In this document: positions 1 to 7,087 of the stretch, piece by piece
Numbering within the stretch: position 1 is the stretch's first letter
Layout: the number at the start of each line of letters is the position of its first letter
Assembly: GCA_016290325.1 (NCBI GenBank)
Contig: JAEETL010000026.1
Span: 1-38,634 of the forward strand
Source: Muribaculaceae bacterium
GTDB lineage: Bacteria; Bacteroidota; Bacteroidia; Bacteroidales; Muribaculaceae
DNA: 38,634 bases
Reading direction: 5' to 3'
Notes under the pieces: generated by a model
Seen by the model: the letters and a program-made list of their open reading frames with translations, nothing else
Database searches by the model: none
Told to the model about the DNA's origin: nothing
Translations under genes and position numbers: made by a program

Positions 1-486
1 TCTCGCTCCCGCAGTAAAAGAGGGGCGCGTGTTATGGTAACGCTGAGCGCTCATCTTCAGGTCTATCGGCACCACGATATAGGTGGACTTGATGTTCTGG
101 CTCTGCTTGTAATGGCTCTGCTCCAGCCATTCCGGATTGCCTCGATGGTTCAGGTAGCGCACCATTTTGTTGCCGAAGTACAATCCCGGAGAAATCCTCA
201 GGTTGAAATGCTCGGCAATGCGGTAGTCGGCCAGTACGTTCACACTGAAACCTGGCGAGTGAGACGGTACATCGGCGTACCATTCCTCATCGTCATCGGT
301 AATGAAGCCGTTGTTGGTAATGGCAATGTTCTGGAAATTCATACCCACCGAGAAGCCGAAATGCAGCGGCTTGGCATCGGCGTAGGGGCGGTTCAGAATC
401 ATGTCATTATCCTGGGCGTGTGCTACCGCACACCCCACGATAAACAGCATCATTACTACAATATGTCGCAGCTTAGCCAGGTCCAT
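1..486 (-). CDS. PorT-like outer-membrane beta-barrel protein, 5' part (runs off the window)
   Basis: This is an open frame of 162 codons that continues past the left edge, starting at the ATG complementary to 484-486. It begins with a hydrophobic signal peptide (about residues 1-24, ending AVAHAQ). The segment HFGFSVGMNFQN follows, then alternating beta-strand-like stretches (NVLADYRIAEHFNLRISPGL; STYIVVPIDLKMSAQRYHN; RPSFTAGAR). It is a close paralog of the complete gene at 25963-26727: nearly every residue from QDNDMILNRPYAD onward matches, apart from a short gap near residue 65. The family is the small outer-membrane barrel group that includes T9SS protein PorT. PorT is needed for export of T9SS cargo in Porphyromonas. 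I infer PorT-like from sequence style and from the paralog's T9SS context. It could be another member of the same barrel family. It is divergent from ychF. The 3' end is not visible, so intactness cannot be judged. Confidence 0.7.
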   Translation of the reverse strand, partial: MDLAKLRHIVVMMLFIVGCAVAHAQDNDMILNRPYADAKPLHFGFSVGMNFQNIAITNNGFITDDDEEWYADVPSHSPGFSVNVLADYRIAEHFNLRISPGLYFGNKMVRYLNHRGNPEWLEQSHYKQSQNIKSTYIVVPIDLKMSAQRYHNTRPSFTAGAR

Positions 487-594
487 TTACCCTTAATAAC
501 GCAAAAAATCCTCCCTTATTGCTCAAATTGTAAAAAAGTGAAAACTTTATACTATCTTTGCAGCACGAAAACAATAAAAAACGAACAATAACCT
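487..594. promoter_or_regulatory. Divergent control region between the porT-like gene and ychF
   Basis: On the plus strand, TATCTTTG at 553-560 fits the Bacteroidetes -7 element TAnnTTTG. TTG at 528-530 is a plausible -33 element, with 22 bases between. This would start ychF transcription about 30 bases before its ATG. The minus-strand leader of the porT-like gene (GCGTTATTAAGGGTAA just before its ATG) is almost identical to the leader at 25946-25962 before the second copy. That shows the duplicated unit includes the 5' leader. Confidence 0.6.
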
Positions 595-1698
595 ATGTCA
601 TTACAATGTGGAATCGTGGGTCTGCCCAATGTTGGTAAATCGACCCTGTTCAACTGCCTGTCGAATGCCAAGGCGCAATCGGCAAACTTTCCTTTCTGCA
701 CTATAGAGCCCAATGTGGGCGTCATCACCGTTCCCGATGAGCGACTGAACGAGCTCGCCAAGTTGGTGAATCCGGCACGCATCGTGCCCACAACGGTCGA
801 AATCGTCGATATCGCCGGTCTGGTCAAGGGTGCCAGCCGTGGCGAGGGTCTGGGCAACAAGTTCCTGGGCAATATCCATGAGACTGACGCCATCATCCAT
901 GTGCTGCGCTGCTTTGACGACGACAACGTGACTCACGTTGACGGAACTGTAGATCCCGTGCGCGACAAGGAAGTCATCGACCTGGAGCTGCAGCTGCGTG
1001 ACCTCGAGACCATCGAGAGCCGCATCAACAAGGTACAGAAGCAAGCCCAGACCGGAGGTGACCGCGAGGCAAAGGCTCAATATGAAGTGTTGAAGCGCTA
1101 CAAGGAGGCCCTGGAGCAAGGACGCAGCGCCCGCACCGTGGAACTGCTCAACAAGGACGAGGAGAAAATCGCCCATGAGCTGTTCCTGCTGACCAACAAG
1201 CCAGTGATGTACGTCTGCAATGTGGACGACAAGAGTGTGGTGAACGGCAATGCCTACGTGGACGCCGTGCGCGAGGCGGTCAAGGACGAGGATGCCCAAA
1301 TCCTGATTGTCGCCGCCCAGACCGAGAGCGAAATCGCCGAGCTCGAGGATTACGAGGAGCGCCAGATGTTCCTTGCCGAAATCGGTCTCGAGGAGAGTGG
1401 CGTGAACCGCATCATCAAGTCGGCATACGCCTTGTTGAACCTGGAGACGTTCCTTACCGCCGGTCCCAAGGAGGTGAGGGCATGGACCTATCGCCGCGGC
1501 AGCAAGGCTCCGCAGTGTGCCGGTGTCATCCACACCGACTTTGAACGTGGCTTCATCCGTGCCGAGATCATCAAGTATGAGGACTACATCCACTATGGCA
1601 GCGAGGCTGCCGTCAAGGAGGCCGGCAAGCTGCACATCGAGGGCAAGGAGTATGTCATGCAGGACGGTGACATCGTCGTGTTCCGCTTCAATGTTTAA
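595..1698 (+). CDS. ychF: Redox-regulated ATPase YchF (Obg-related P-loop protein)
   Basis: This is a 367-residue protein, the normal length for YchF. It opens with the P-loop GLPNVGKS at residues 9-16, then DIAGLVKGASRGEGLGN (G3 region). NVD replaces the usual NKxD around residue 204, which is the change associated with ATP preference in this family. The C-terminal TGS-type domain is recognisable (RAWTYRRGSKAPQCAGVIH, then DGDIVVFRFNV at the end). YchF is a cytosolic, ribosome-associated ATPase linked to stress and redox responses. The start at 595 sits about 35 bases after a good -7 element. It is a core gene, and the surface genes around it probably have no functional tie to it. Identification is firm. 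Confidence 0.96.
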   Translation: MSLQCGIVGLPNVGKSTLFNCLSNAKAQSANFPFCTIEPNVGVITVPDERLNELAKLVNPARIVPTTVEIVDIAGLVKGASRGEGLGNKFLGNIHETDAIIHVLRCFDDDNVTHVDGTVDPVRDKEVIDLELQLRDLETIESRINKVQKQAQTGGDREAKAQYEVLKRYKEALEQGRSARTVELLNKDEEKIAHELFLLTNKPVMYVCNVDDKSVVNGNAYVDAVREAVKDEDAQILIVAAQTESEIAELEDYEERQMFLAEIGLEESGVNRIIKSAYALLNLETFLTAGPKEVRAWTYRRGSKAPQCAGVIHTDFERGFIRAEIIKYEDYIHYGSEAAVKEAGKLHIEGKEYVMQDGDIVVFRFNV

Positions 1699-1709
1699 CC
1701 TTCATCTCA

Positions 1710-1730
1710 TGCCGCGACAAAGTCACGGCA
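1710..1730 (+). other. Small hairpin after ychF
   Basis: TGCCGCGAC, three bases, then GTCACGGCA form a 9-bp stem with one mismatch, in the 56-base gap before the glycosyltransferase gene. No run of T follows, so it is not a standard terminator. It may stabilise the ychF mRNA end or weakly attenuate read-through. Confidence 0.35.
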
Positions 1731-1754
1731 CAGATGACCCTACTTGAAACGTGA

Positions 1755-2954
1755 ATGCGAGTACTGCTGGTCAATAAATTCTATTATCCTCGTGGCGGCG
1801 ACTGTGTGGTCGTCTTGAATACCGAGAAGATGCTTCGTGAGAACGGGGCGGAGGTTCAGGTGTTTGCCATGGACTATCCCCAGAACCTCCCGTCACACTA
1901 TCAGGACCGTTTTCCCAGCCAGGTGTCCTTCGGCGGAGGAATGAAGAAGCAGTGGAAAGCGCTACAGCGCACGCTGGGCATGGGAGATGTGAAAGACTGC
2001 ATCAACGCCGTGCTCGATGACTTCAAGCCCGACGTAGTGCACTTGCACAACATCCATAGTTATCTCTCGCCCATTGTGGGCGAGTTGGCACACAAGCGCG
2101 GCATCCGTGTGGTGTGGACGCTGCATGATTACAAGCTGCTGTGTCCCCGCTATGATTGCCTGCTGAACGGCAAGCCCTGCGAGAAATGCTTCTCGGGGAG
2201 CAAGTTCAACGTACTGACCCACAAGTGCATGAAGGGTTCACTGCCCGCCAGTGGGGTGGCATGGCTTGAAGCCCTGAAGTGGAACAGGAGCAAGTTGGAA
2301 CAGAACACCGACGCCTTCATCTGCCCCAGCGAGTTCATGGCCAGCAAGATGGTGGCTGGTGGTTTCTCGCCCGAGAAAGTCAAGGTGCTCAACAATTTCC
2401 TTGACCCTGTGAAGCTCAAGCAATACCGAGCCTTTGACAATAATGTTCCCCGTGAAGATTACTACTGCTTTGTGGGTCGCCTGTCGGCCGAAAAAGGCAT
2501 TGAGGACCTGCTTGACGTGGCATCTCGCCTGCCCTATCGCGTCAAGGTAGCCGGCAGCGGCACGCTGGAACCCGCCATGCGCATCAAGTATGCCGACTGC
2601 TCCAACATCGAATTTCTGGGTATGCTCGATGCGTCAGAAGTGGCACAGCTGCTGGCCCATGCCCGTTTCAGCGTCATGCCCTCGCAGTGCTATGACAACA
2701 ATCCGTTGAGCGTCGTGGAATCGCTGTGTGCCGGCACGCCTGTTGCTGGTGCCGACATCGGTGGCATCCCTGAGCTCATCGACAGCAGCAATGGCATCGT
2801 GTTCCAGCCCTTTGACAAGGAAGCGCTCAGCACGGCCATCACCATGGCGATGTCCAGGAAATGGGAACATGCCTCCATTGCCCGACAGGCACTGGAGCGC
2901 TTCTCGCCAGCCTCGCACATGAAACGATTGATCAACGACATCTATGGCAACTAA
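1755..2954 (+). CDS. GT4-type glycosyltransferase
   Basis: This 399-residue GT-B fold enzyme probably transfers a sugar from a nucleotide-sugar donor onto a lipid-linked glycan at the inner face of the membrane. The N-terminal donor-independent domain starts MRVLLVNKFYYPRGG and has the VVHLHNIHSYLSP segment of GT4 enzymes. The C-terminal domain has GRLSAEKGIEDLL around residue 240. It also has the E-x7-E type region around residues 315-340 (YDNNPLSVVESLCAGTPVAG), which binds the donor nucleotide-sugar. Two pairs of cysteines (CPRYDCLLNGKPCEKC, near residues 134-149) are seen in a subset of capsular GT4 enzymes and may be structural. The donor and acceptor sugars cannot be read from the sequence. 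It is probably the first gene of a small plus-strand set with the radical SAM and second glycosyltransferase genes. Confidence 0.88.
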   Translation: MRVLLVNKFYYPRGGDCVVVLNTEKMLRENGAEVQVFAMDYPQNLPSHYQDRFPSQVSFGGGMKKQWKALQRTLGMGDVKDCINAVLDDFKPDVVHLHNIHSYLSPIVGELAHKRGIRVVWTLHDYKLLCPRYDCLLNGKPCEKCFSGSKFNVLTHKCMKGSLPASGVAWLEALKWNRSKLEQNTDAFICPSEFMASKMVAGGFSPEKVKVLNNFLDPVKLKQYRAFDNNVPREDYYCFVGRLSAEKGIEDLLDVASRLPYRVKVAGSGTLEPAMRIKYADCSNIEFLGMLDASEVAQLLAHARFSVMPSQCYDNNPLSVVESLCAGTPVAGADIGGIPELIDSSNGIVFQPFDKEALSTAITMAMSRKWEHASIARQALERFSPASHMKRLINDIYGN

Positions 2955-3048
2955 ACATTTTTAGTTTTTTCGTTTTTTTTGCCATACATGCACAATATTT
3001 TGCACATCGCATAGTTAAATAAATGTAACAGCTTTTTGACGATAGCAA

Positions 3049-4056
3049 ATGAAGAATGTGATTCAGGGAAGTCTGATCACCACTTTCAGGTGCAACGCGC
3101 AATGTAATATGTGCAATATCTGGAAGTTCCAGACTCACCCCAATGAAGAAATAGACGCCTCCTACTATGAGAACCTGCCCGCGGGGTTGCGCATCAACAT
3201 CACGGGTGGTGAGCCGACGTTGCGTAAGGACATCGACCGCATCTTTGAAATCCTCTATCCCAAATCACGACTTTTAGAGCTGAGCACCAACGGTTACAAC
3301 ACCGAGAAGATCGTGGAGCTCGCCAACAAATATCCCAACATCCTGATCCGCGTGAGCGTCGAGGGTCTTCCCAAGATCAACGACACCAAGCGTGGCATCA
3401 AGGATGGTTTTGACCACGCCCTGCGCACAATGCTGGAGCTGAAGAAGACCAAGTGCAAGAACATCGGCTTCTCGGTGGTCATCTCGCCCGACAATTACAA
3501 GGACCTGCTGCACCTCTATGACCTGTGTGTAGCACTTGACGTGGAGTTGGGTAACAGCGCGGTGCACAACTCGTGGTACTTCCACAAGGAGGACAACCAG
3601 ATTGAGAGCGAGGAAGCCCTGCAACAGCATGAGCTGTTCGTCAAAGCGTTACTGACCAGCAAGCGCCGCCACCTGAAGGACCGCCTGAAGGACTATGGCC
3701 GCGCCTACTTCAACCGTTCAATCCACCGCCGCCTGCGTGGCGACACCGACGAGTATCGTCCACCCTGCGGCGCCCTCAGCGACTTCTTCTTCATCGACCC
3801 GTGGGGCAACGTCACGCCCTGTAACGGCAGCAACGAGGAGTGGAAGCTGGGCAACATCAAGGAAGACAGCCTGGAGAACATCCTCGCCAGCGATAAGGCC
3901 AAGGAGGCGATGGAAAAGGTGCGCAACTGCAAACGCAACTGCACCTTTATCGTCACCGAGCGCCACGACATGGTGCGCCGTCCCTGGGTGCCCATCATGT
4001 GGGTGCTCAAGAACAAGTGGCGCATCCGCAAGGGGCAGGACCTCTGCTGGGACTAA
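3049..4056 (+). CDS. Radical SAM enzyme with a C-terminal twitch/SPASM-like cluster domain
   Basis: This is a 335-residue protein. The [4Fe-4S]/SAM motif CNAQCNMC has cysteines at residues 15, 19 and 22. NITGGEPTLR follows near residue 50, the GGEP SAM-binding motif. The C-terminal part has C240, a glycine 13 residues later, C258, and then C294 and C298. That arrangement fits a twitch domain (one auxiliary cluster) or a reduced SPASM domain. Such enzymes modify peptides or small substrates by radical chemistry, and some act in sugar-biosynthetic loci. No precursor peptide is visible nearby. The setting between two glycosyltransferases suggests a role in glycan or lipid-carrier modification, but that is inference. 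It lies 94 bases after the previous gene in an AT-rich gap that could hold a weak promoter. The tail is rich in W, R and K and may be membrane-associating. Confidence 0.88.
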   Translation: MKNVIQGSLITTFRCNAQCNMCNIWKFQTHPNEEIDASYYENLPAGLRINITGGEPTLRKDIDRIFEILYPKSRLLELSTNGYNTEKIVELANKYPNILIRVSVEGLPKINDTKRGIKDGFDHALRTMLELKKTKCKNIGFSVVISPDNYKDLLHLYDLCVALDVELGNSAVHNSWYFHKEDNQIESEEALQQHELFVKALLTSKRRHLKDRLKDYGRAYFNRSIHRRLRGDTDEYRPPCGALSDFFFIDPWGNVTPCNGSNEEWKLGNIKEDSLENILASDKAKEAMEKVRNCKRNCTFIVTERHDMVRRPWVPIMWVLKNKWRIRKGQDLCWD

Positions 4057-4059
4057 ATC

Positions 4060-4140
4060 AGTTAGAAGTTAGGAGTTAGGAGTTGAGACTTTAACTGACA
4101 ACTGAAAACCGACAACTGAAAACTAAAAACTGAAAACTAA
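4060..4140 (+). repeat. Degenerate short tandem repeat before the second glycosyltransferase
   Basis: The 85-base gap is filled by two series of near-repeats. GTTAGGA/GTTAGAA units come first. AACTGACAACTGAAAAC-type units of about 10-11 bases follow, right up to the ATG at 4142. No purine-rich Shine-Dalgarno sequence is evident. Such low-complexity arrays are variable in length and could move the start codon relative to a promoter. They may also simply be replication-slippage debris. Confidence 0.6.
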
Positions 4141-4141
4141 A

Positions 4142-5209
4142 ATGAAGACTGTAGCGGTGATCGGCACACGCGGGTTCCCTGGCATCCAGGGCGGCGTTGA
4201 AGTTCACAGCTATTTTCTTTATACCCACATGAGGGACACCCACGTGAGGCTTTATCGCCGTCGCGCCTACCTGACCGAGCAGTCCCGTCAATCTTTCCCA
4301 AACATTGAGTACATTGACCTGCCCTCGACCCGCATCAAGGGCTTTGAGGCTGTATGGCACACGCTGCTGAGCGTGCTACACATCGCGTTTCATCGTCCCG
4401 ACGTGGTTCACATCCACAACATCGGGCCGGGCATGTTCACTCCCCTACTCCGTCTGATGGGCCTGCCCGTGGTGCTAACCTACCACAGTCCCAACTACGA
4501 GCATGACAAGTGGAACGGTCCCGCCCGCTGGCTGCTGCGCCAGTGCGAGAAGCTGTCGCTGCGCTTCAGCAACCGCGTCATCTTTGTCAACCGCCACCAG
4601 ATGGAGAAGTGCGGTGCCCTTGACAAGAGCGTCTTTATTCCCAACGGCATCGACCCTGTGACGCGCAGCACGGCAACATCGTTCCTGGAGAAGCACGGCA
4701 TCACCCAAGGCAACTACCTGCTGGCTGTGGGCCGCCTCACGCCCGAGAAGGGCCTGGAATACCTCGTTGAGGCAGCAAGCCGCCTGCCGCAGGTGCAGCA
4801 GGTCGTCATCGCCGGCGCCAGCGACCACGACAATGCCTATCGTGAAGAACTGCTGGAGCGGCTGGACGTGAATAAGAAAGTCATTTTTACGGGATTTACC
4901 ACGGGCGAGGACCTGCGACAGCTCTACAGCCATGCCCGATGCTTCGTCTTGCCGTCGGTCAACGAGGGTTTCCCCATGGTGATGCTCGAAGCGATGGCCT
5001 ATGGCCTGCCCATCCTGTGCAGCGATATTCCCGGCACCCGCCAGGTTGAGCTGCCCGAGGAGGACTATTTCACCGTGCGCGACGTCGATTCCCTGTACGC
5101 CGCTATCACTCGCCAGCTCGCCAAACCCAACGAGTCGCAACACTACGACCTTGAGAAATACAACTGGGACACCATCGCTGCCACCACCCGCCAGCAACTA
5201 TTCCCCTAA
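4142..5209 (+). CDS. GT4-type glycosyltransferase (rhamnosyltransferase-like N-terminus)
   Basis: This is a 355-residue GT-B enzyme. The start VIGTRGFPGIQGGVE is characteristic of the capsular and lipopolysaccharide glycosyltransferase subgroup with a DUF1972-like N-terminal domain. Several members of that subgroup transfer rhamnose or a related deoxysugar. The donor domain shows AVGRLTPEKGLEYLVEA (near residue 196) and the E-x7-E region FVLPSVNEGFPMVMLEAMAYGLPI (near residues 260-285). There are no membrane segments, so it acts in the cytosol or peripherally on lipid-linked intermediates. It follows the radical SAM gene after the repeat tract and is the last gene before the terminal-repeat element. 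The exact donor is not determinable. The alternative is any other GT4 specificity. Confidence 0.88.
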   Translation: MKTVAVIGTRGFPGIQGGVEVHSYFLYTHMRDTHVRLYRRRAYLTEQSRQSFPNIEYIDLPSTRIKGFEAVWHTLLSVLHIAFHRPDVVHIHNIGPGMFTPLLRLMGLPVVLTYHSPNYEHDKWNGPARWLLRQCEKLSLRFSNRVIFVNRHQMEKCGALDKSVFIPNGIDPVTRSTATSFLEKHGITQGNYLLAVGRLTPEKGLEYLVEAASRLPQVQQVVIAGASDHDNAYREELLERLDVNKKVIFTGFTTGEDLRQLYSHARCFVLPSVNEGFPMVMLEAMAYGLPILCSDIPGTRQVELPEEDYFTVRDVDSLYAAITRQLAKPNESQHYDLEKYNWDTIAATTRQQLFP

Positions 5210-5220
5210 TTATTTTATTT

Positions 5221-5557
5221 AGTGTCCGGGGATAATCCAGTTTCCTATTATAAAGGTCTCGGTATAAGCTAATTAGACAGAATGATTAGATAAGGGGCTT
5301 ACTTTAAGGGCGTATCAAAAGCCACCCTTTGGGTGGCTGCTTTGGGGACGGTTTCTATGTATGAAAAACGCTTGGGTTTTTCGTACTTAGGAACCGTCCC
5401 CCCGTAATAGGCGAGAGTTACTTCTGGTCGGATTCGAGGGGACGGTTCCTGAGTCCAAAATGCAAAGCATTTTGTTACACAGAAACCGTCCCCGAGTAGT
5501 TGCCCTTAGGGCAACTTTTGGACACTCACATAAATCCCACATGTTTCCCTGGACACT
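5221..5557. mobile_element. MITE-like element with terminal inverted repeats and four internal hairpins
   Basis: The left end AGTGTCCGGGGA (5221-5232) is the inverted match of the right end (5546-5557, read on the minus strand as AGTGTCCAGGGA), 11 of 12 bases. No open frame of note lies inside the 337 bp. Four palindromes fill it. AGCCACCC/GGGTGGCT is at 5320-5338. GGGGACGGTTTC opens a long stem whose partner ends near 5402. GGGGACGGTTCC (5438-5449) pairs with GAAACCGTCCCC (5482-5493). AGTTGCCC/GGGCAACT is at 5498-5516. The flanks carry similar AATTATTT sequence on both sides (left flank ending at 5220, right flank from 5558), perhaps a blurred target duplication. A non-autonomous transposable element carrying REP-like palindromes is the best reading. 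Confidence 0.65.
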
Positions 5558-5563
5558 AATTAT

Positions 5564-7066
5564 TTAAAACCCGGGTTGGATATCTTGTGGATCAGGATCT
5601 ATACCGCTATCATAGCCCCATTGTGACTGCAGCCAAGCGACCTTCTTGTTAAAGCAGGGCTTGGTGTAATGGTTCAGGCGATAGGTATTATTATTGCTCT
5701 GGCACTGCGGCCAACGGATGAAATCATAATTACCGGCAATCTCAATACGTGCAGCAAAGGTGTCCATATAGGCCTCCATCTCGGGATAGACCTCCTCATA
5801 GAAGCGCTTCCAATAATGCCGTACCCGAAACTGGAAATGAGGGAACTTGGCGATTTCACGAATCCACCTGCAGCGACAATAGCTGGGTTGGTTCTCATAG
5901 ATGAACTCGTTAAAGGGATAATTCTTGTTATAACGGGTGAATGAGCTGCCACAATCCCACATCGGGCCAAAGATAAGCTTAGTATCGTTACCGCGTTCCT
6001 TATACATGAAACAACTGCCCGAAAATGCCTCGGGGTTATCCACAACCTCCTGTACAAGATAGTAGATGGCCAGCGAGTCAATATCGATGTAGCGCTCCCA
6101 CTCGGTGCTCACCTTGTTACCTATATAAATGGCCGAATCGGCCCGCAGCAAGAAGGATGTGATGTAGTCACGCTGCAAGTCACTCAGCACTTCGGGGGTC
6201 TGAGGCGTGACCCAGAAGGGCTCGCCATTGCCCTCGGTAAAAGTGATGTTGTCCGGCTCGATGTAGTTGTCGATTTCCAGCAGCCAGCCTCCGGTAATTT
6301 TGGCTGAATCGGTCTCATTATCTTTTTGCTCAGTAATATTGACGCGCTCCTTGTCCACACGGATTTTCTCCGTTAAGAAGTAAAGGCCGATATACTGGCC
6401 GTTGAGCACCACCTCGATCGGTTCCTGACGCGGATTCCACGCCATACCCATACGTCGTCCAATTTCAAAGGGCAATGCGTCATTCATTTTCCCCATCCAC
6501 GCGTCAGCATAGGCCAACAGTACCCAATGACGGTTTGAAGGCATCCCCAACATGGCCTGTTTCTTTTCCAACTTGAGACGGAAAGGCTTCTTGTCAAGGT
6601 TGGTCCAGGTAGCGTTGCCACGGCCCTTGATTTGCATCTTCTGTGGCTGATTGGGTGACCCGATAGATTCATAGCCGTCTATGCCCGTCGCATCCAGCCA
6701 CCACACAGCGTTCAAGTAATCCTCTTTGCTGACAATATCTTGGTAATCCTCGGTATTGATAAACAACACAGGCAGAGAGCCAGAATAAGCCGGCATAGGT
6801 TTCAATTCGGCGCCCAAGAGGCCATCAACCAATAGATTGATATCAGCAATATTGATTTCCTTGTCGCCGTTGATGTCGTAGGCATAAGTGTAAAACGAGT
6901 GATAGGTCGTACCCGAAACTACGGCGTCCACCATTGTATTCAAGTCGGCAACGCTGAGTTCCCAGTCACAGTTCACGTCGCCACGGGGACGCAACAAGTC
7001 ACGAGCCTCCGCACCAGAGCTGAATGCCATAGCCCACAAAACAATGATATAAAGAAGTCTCCTCAT
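5564..7066 (-). CDS. CotH-domain surface protein with N-terminal dockerin-like module (copy 1)
   Basis: This 500-residue protein has a signal peptide (about residues 1-21, ending SSGAEA). A dockerin-like double EF-hand module follows at about 28-90 (GDVNCDWELSVADLNTMVD, then DINGDKEINIADINLLVDG). A CotH domain spans about 105-470, with IKGRGNATW near 145 and further conserved CotH segments around VLNGQYIGLYFLTEKIR and FSGSCFMYK. CotH of Bacillus is an atypical protein kinase acting on spore-coat proteins. Secreted bacterial relatives are mostly uncharacterised. The dockerin core has the D/N-rich calcium positions. No cohesin gene is in the window. A tandem paralog lies 21 bases upstream, so they are probably co-transcribed from above 8575. 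No T9SS-type C-terminal sorting domain is obvious. Kinase function is family knowledge, not shown here. Confidence 0.85.
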   Translation of the reverse strand: MRRLLYIIVLWAMAFSSGAEARDLLRPRGDVNCDWELSVADLNTMVDAVVSGTTYHSFYTYAYDINGDKEINIADINLLVDGLLGAELKPMPAYSGSLPVLFINTEDYQDIVSKEDYLNAVWWLDATGIDGYESIGSPNQPQKMQIKGRGNATWTNLDKKPFRLKLEKKQAMLGMPSNRHWVLLAYADAWMGKMNDALPFEIGRRMGMAWNPRQEPIEVVLNGQYIGLYFLTEKIRVDKERVNITEQKDNETDSAKITGGWLLEIDNYIEPDNITFTEGNGEPFWVTPQTPEVLSDLQRDYITSFLLRADSAIYIGNKVSTEWERYIDIDSLAIYYLVQEVVDNPEAFSGSCFMYKERGNDTKLIFGPMWDCGSSFTRYNKNYPFNEFIYENQPSYCRCRWIREIAKFPHFQFRVRHYWKRFYEEVYPEMEAYMDTFAARIEIAGNYDFIRWPQCQSNNNTYRLNHYTKPCFNKKVAWLQSQWGYDSGIDPDPQDIQPGF

Positions 7067-7087
7067 TTCTGTTTTATTCTTTTGTCC

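Noticed and set aside
601..1635. Long minus-strand open frame opposite ychF
   Set aside because: It lies antisense within a firmly identified gene with high GC at third positions. The translation has no recognisable domain.
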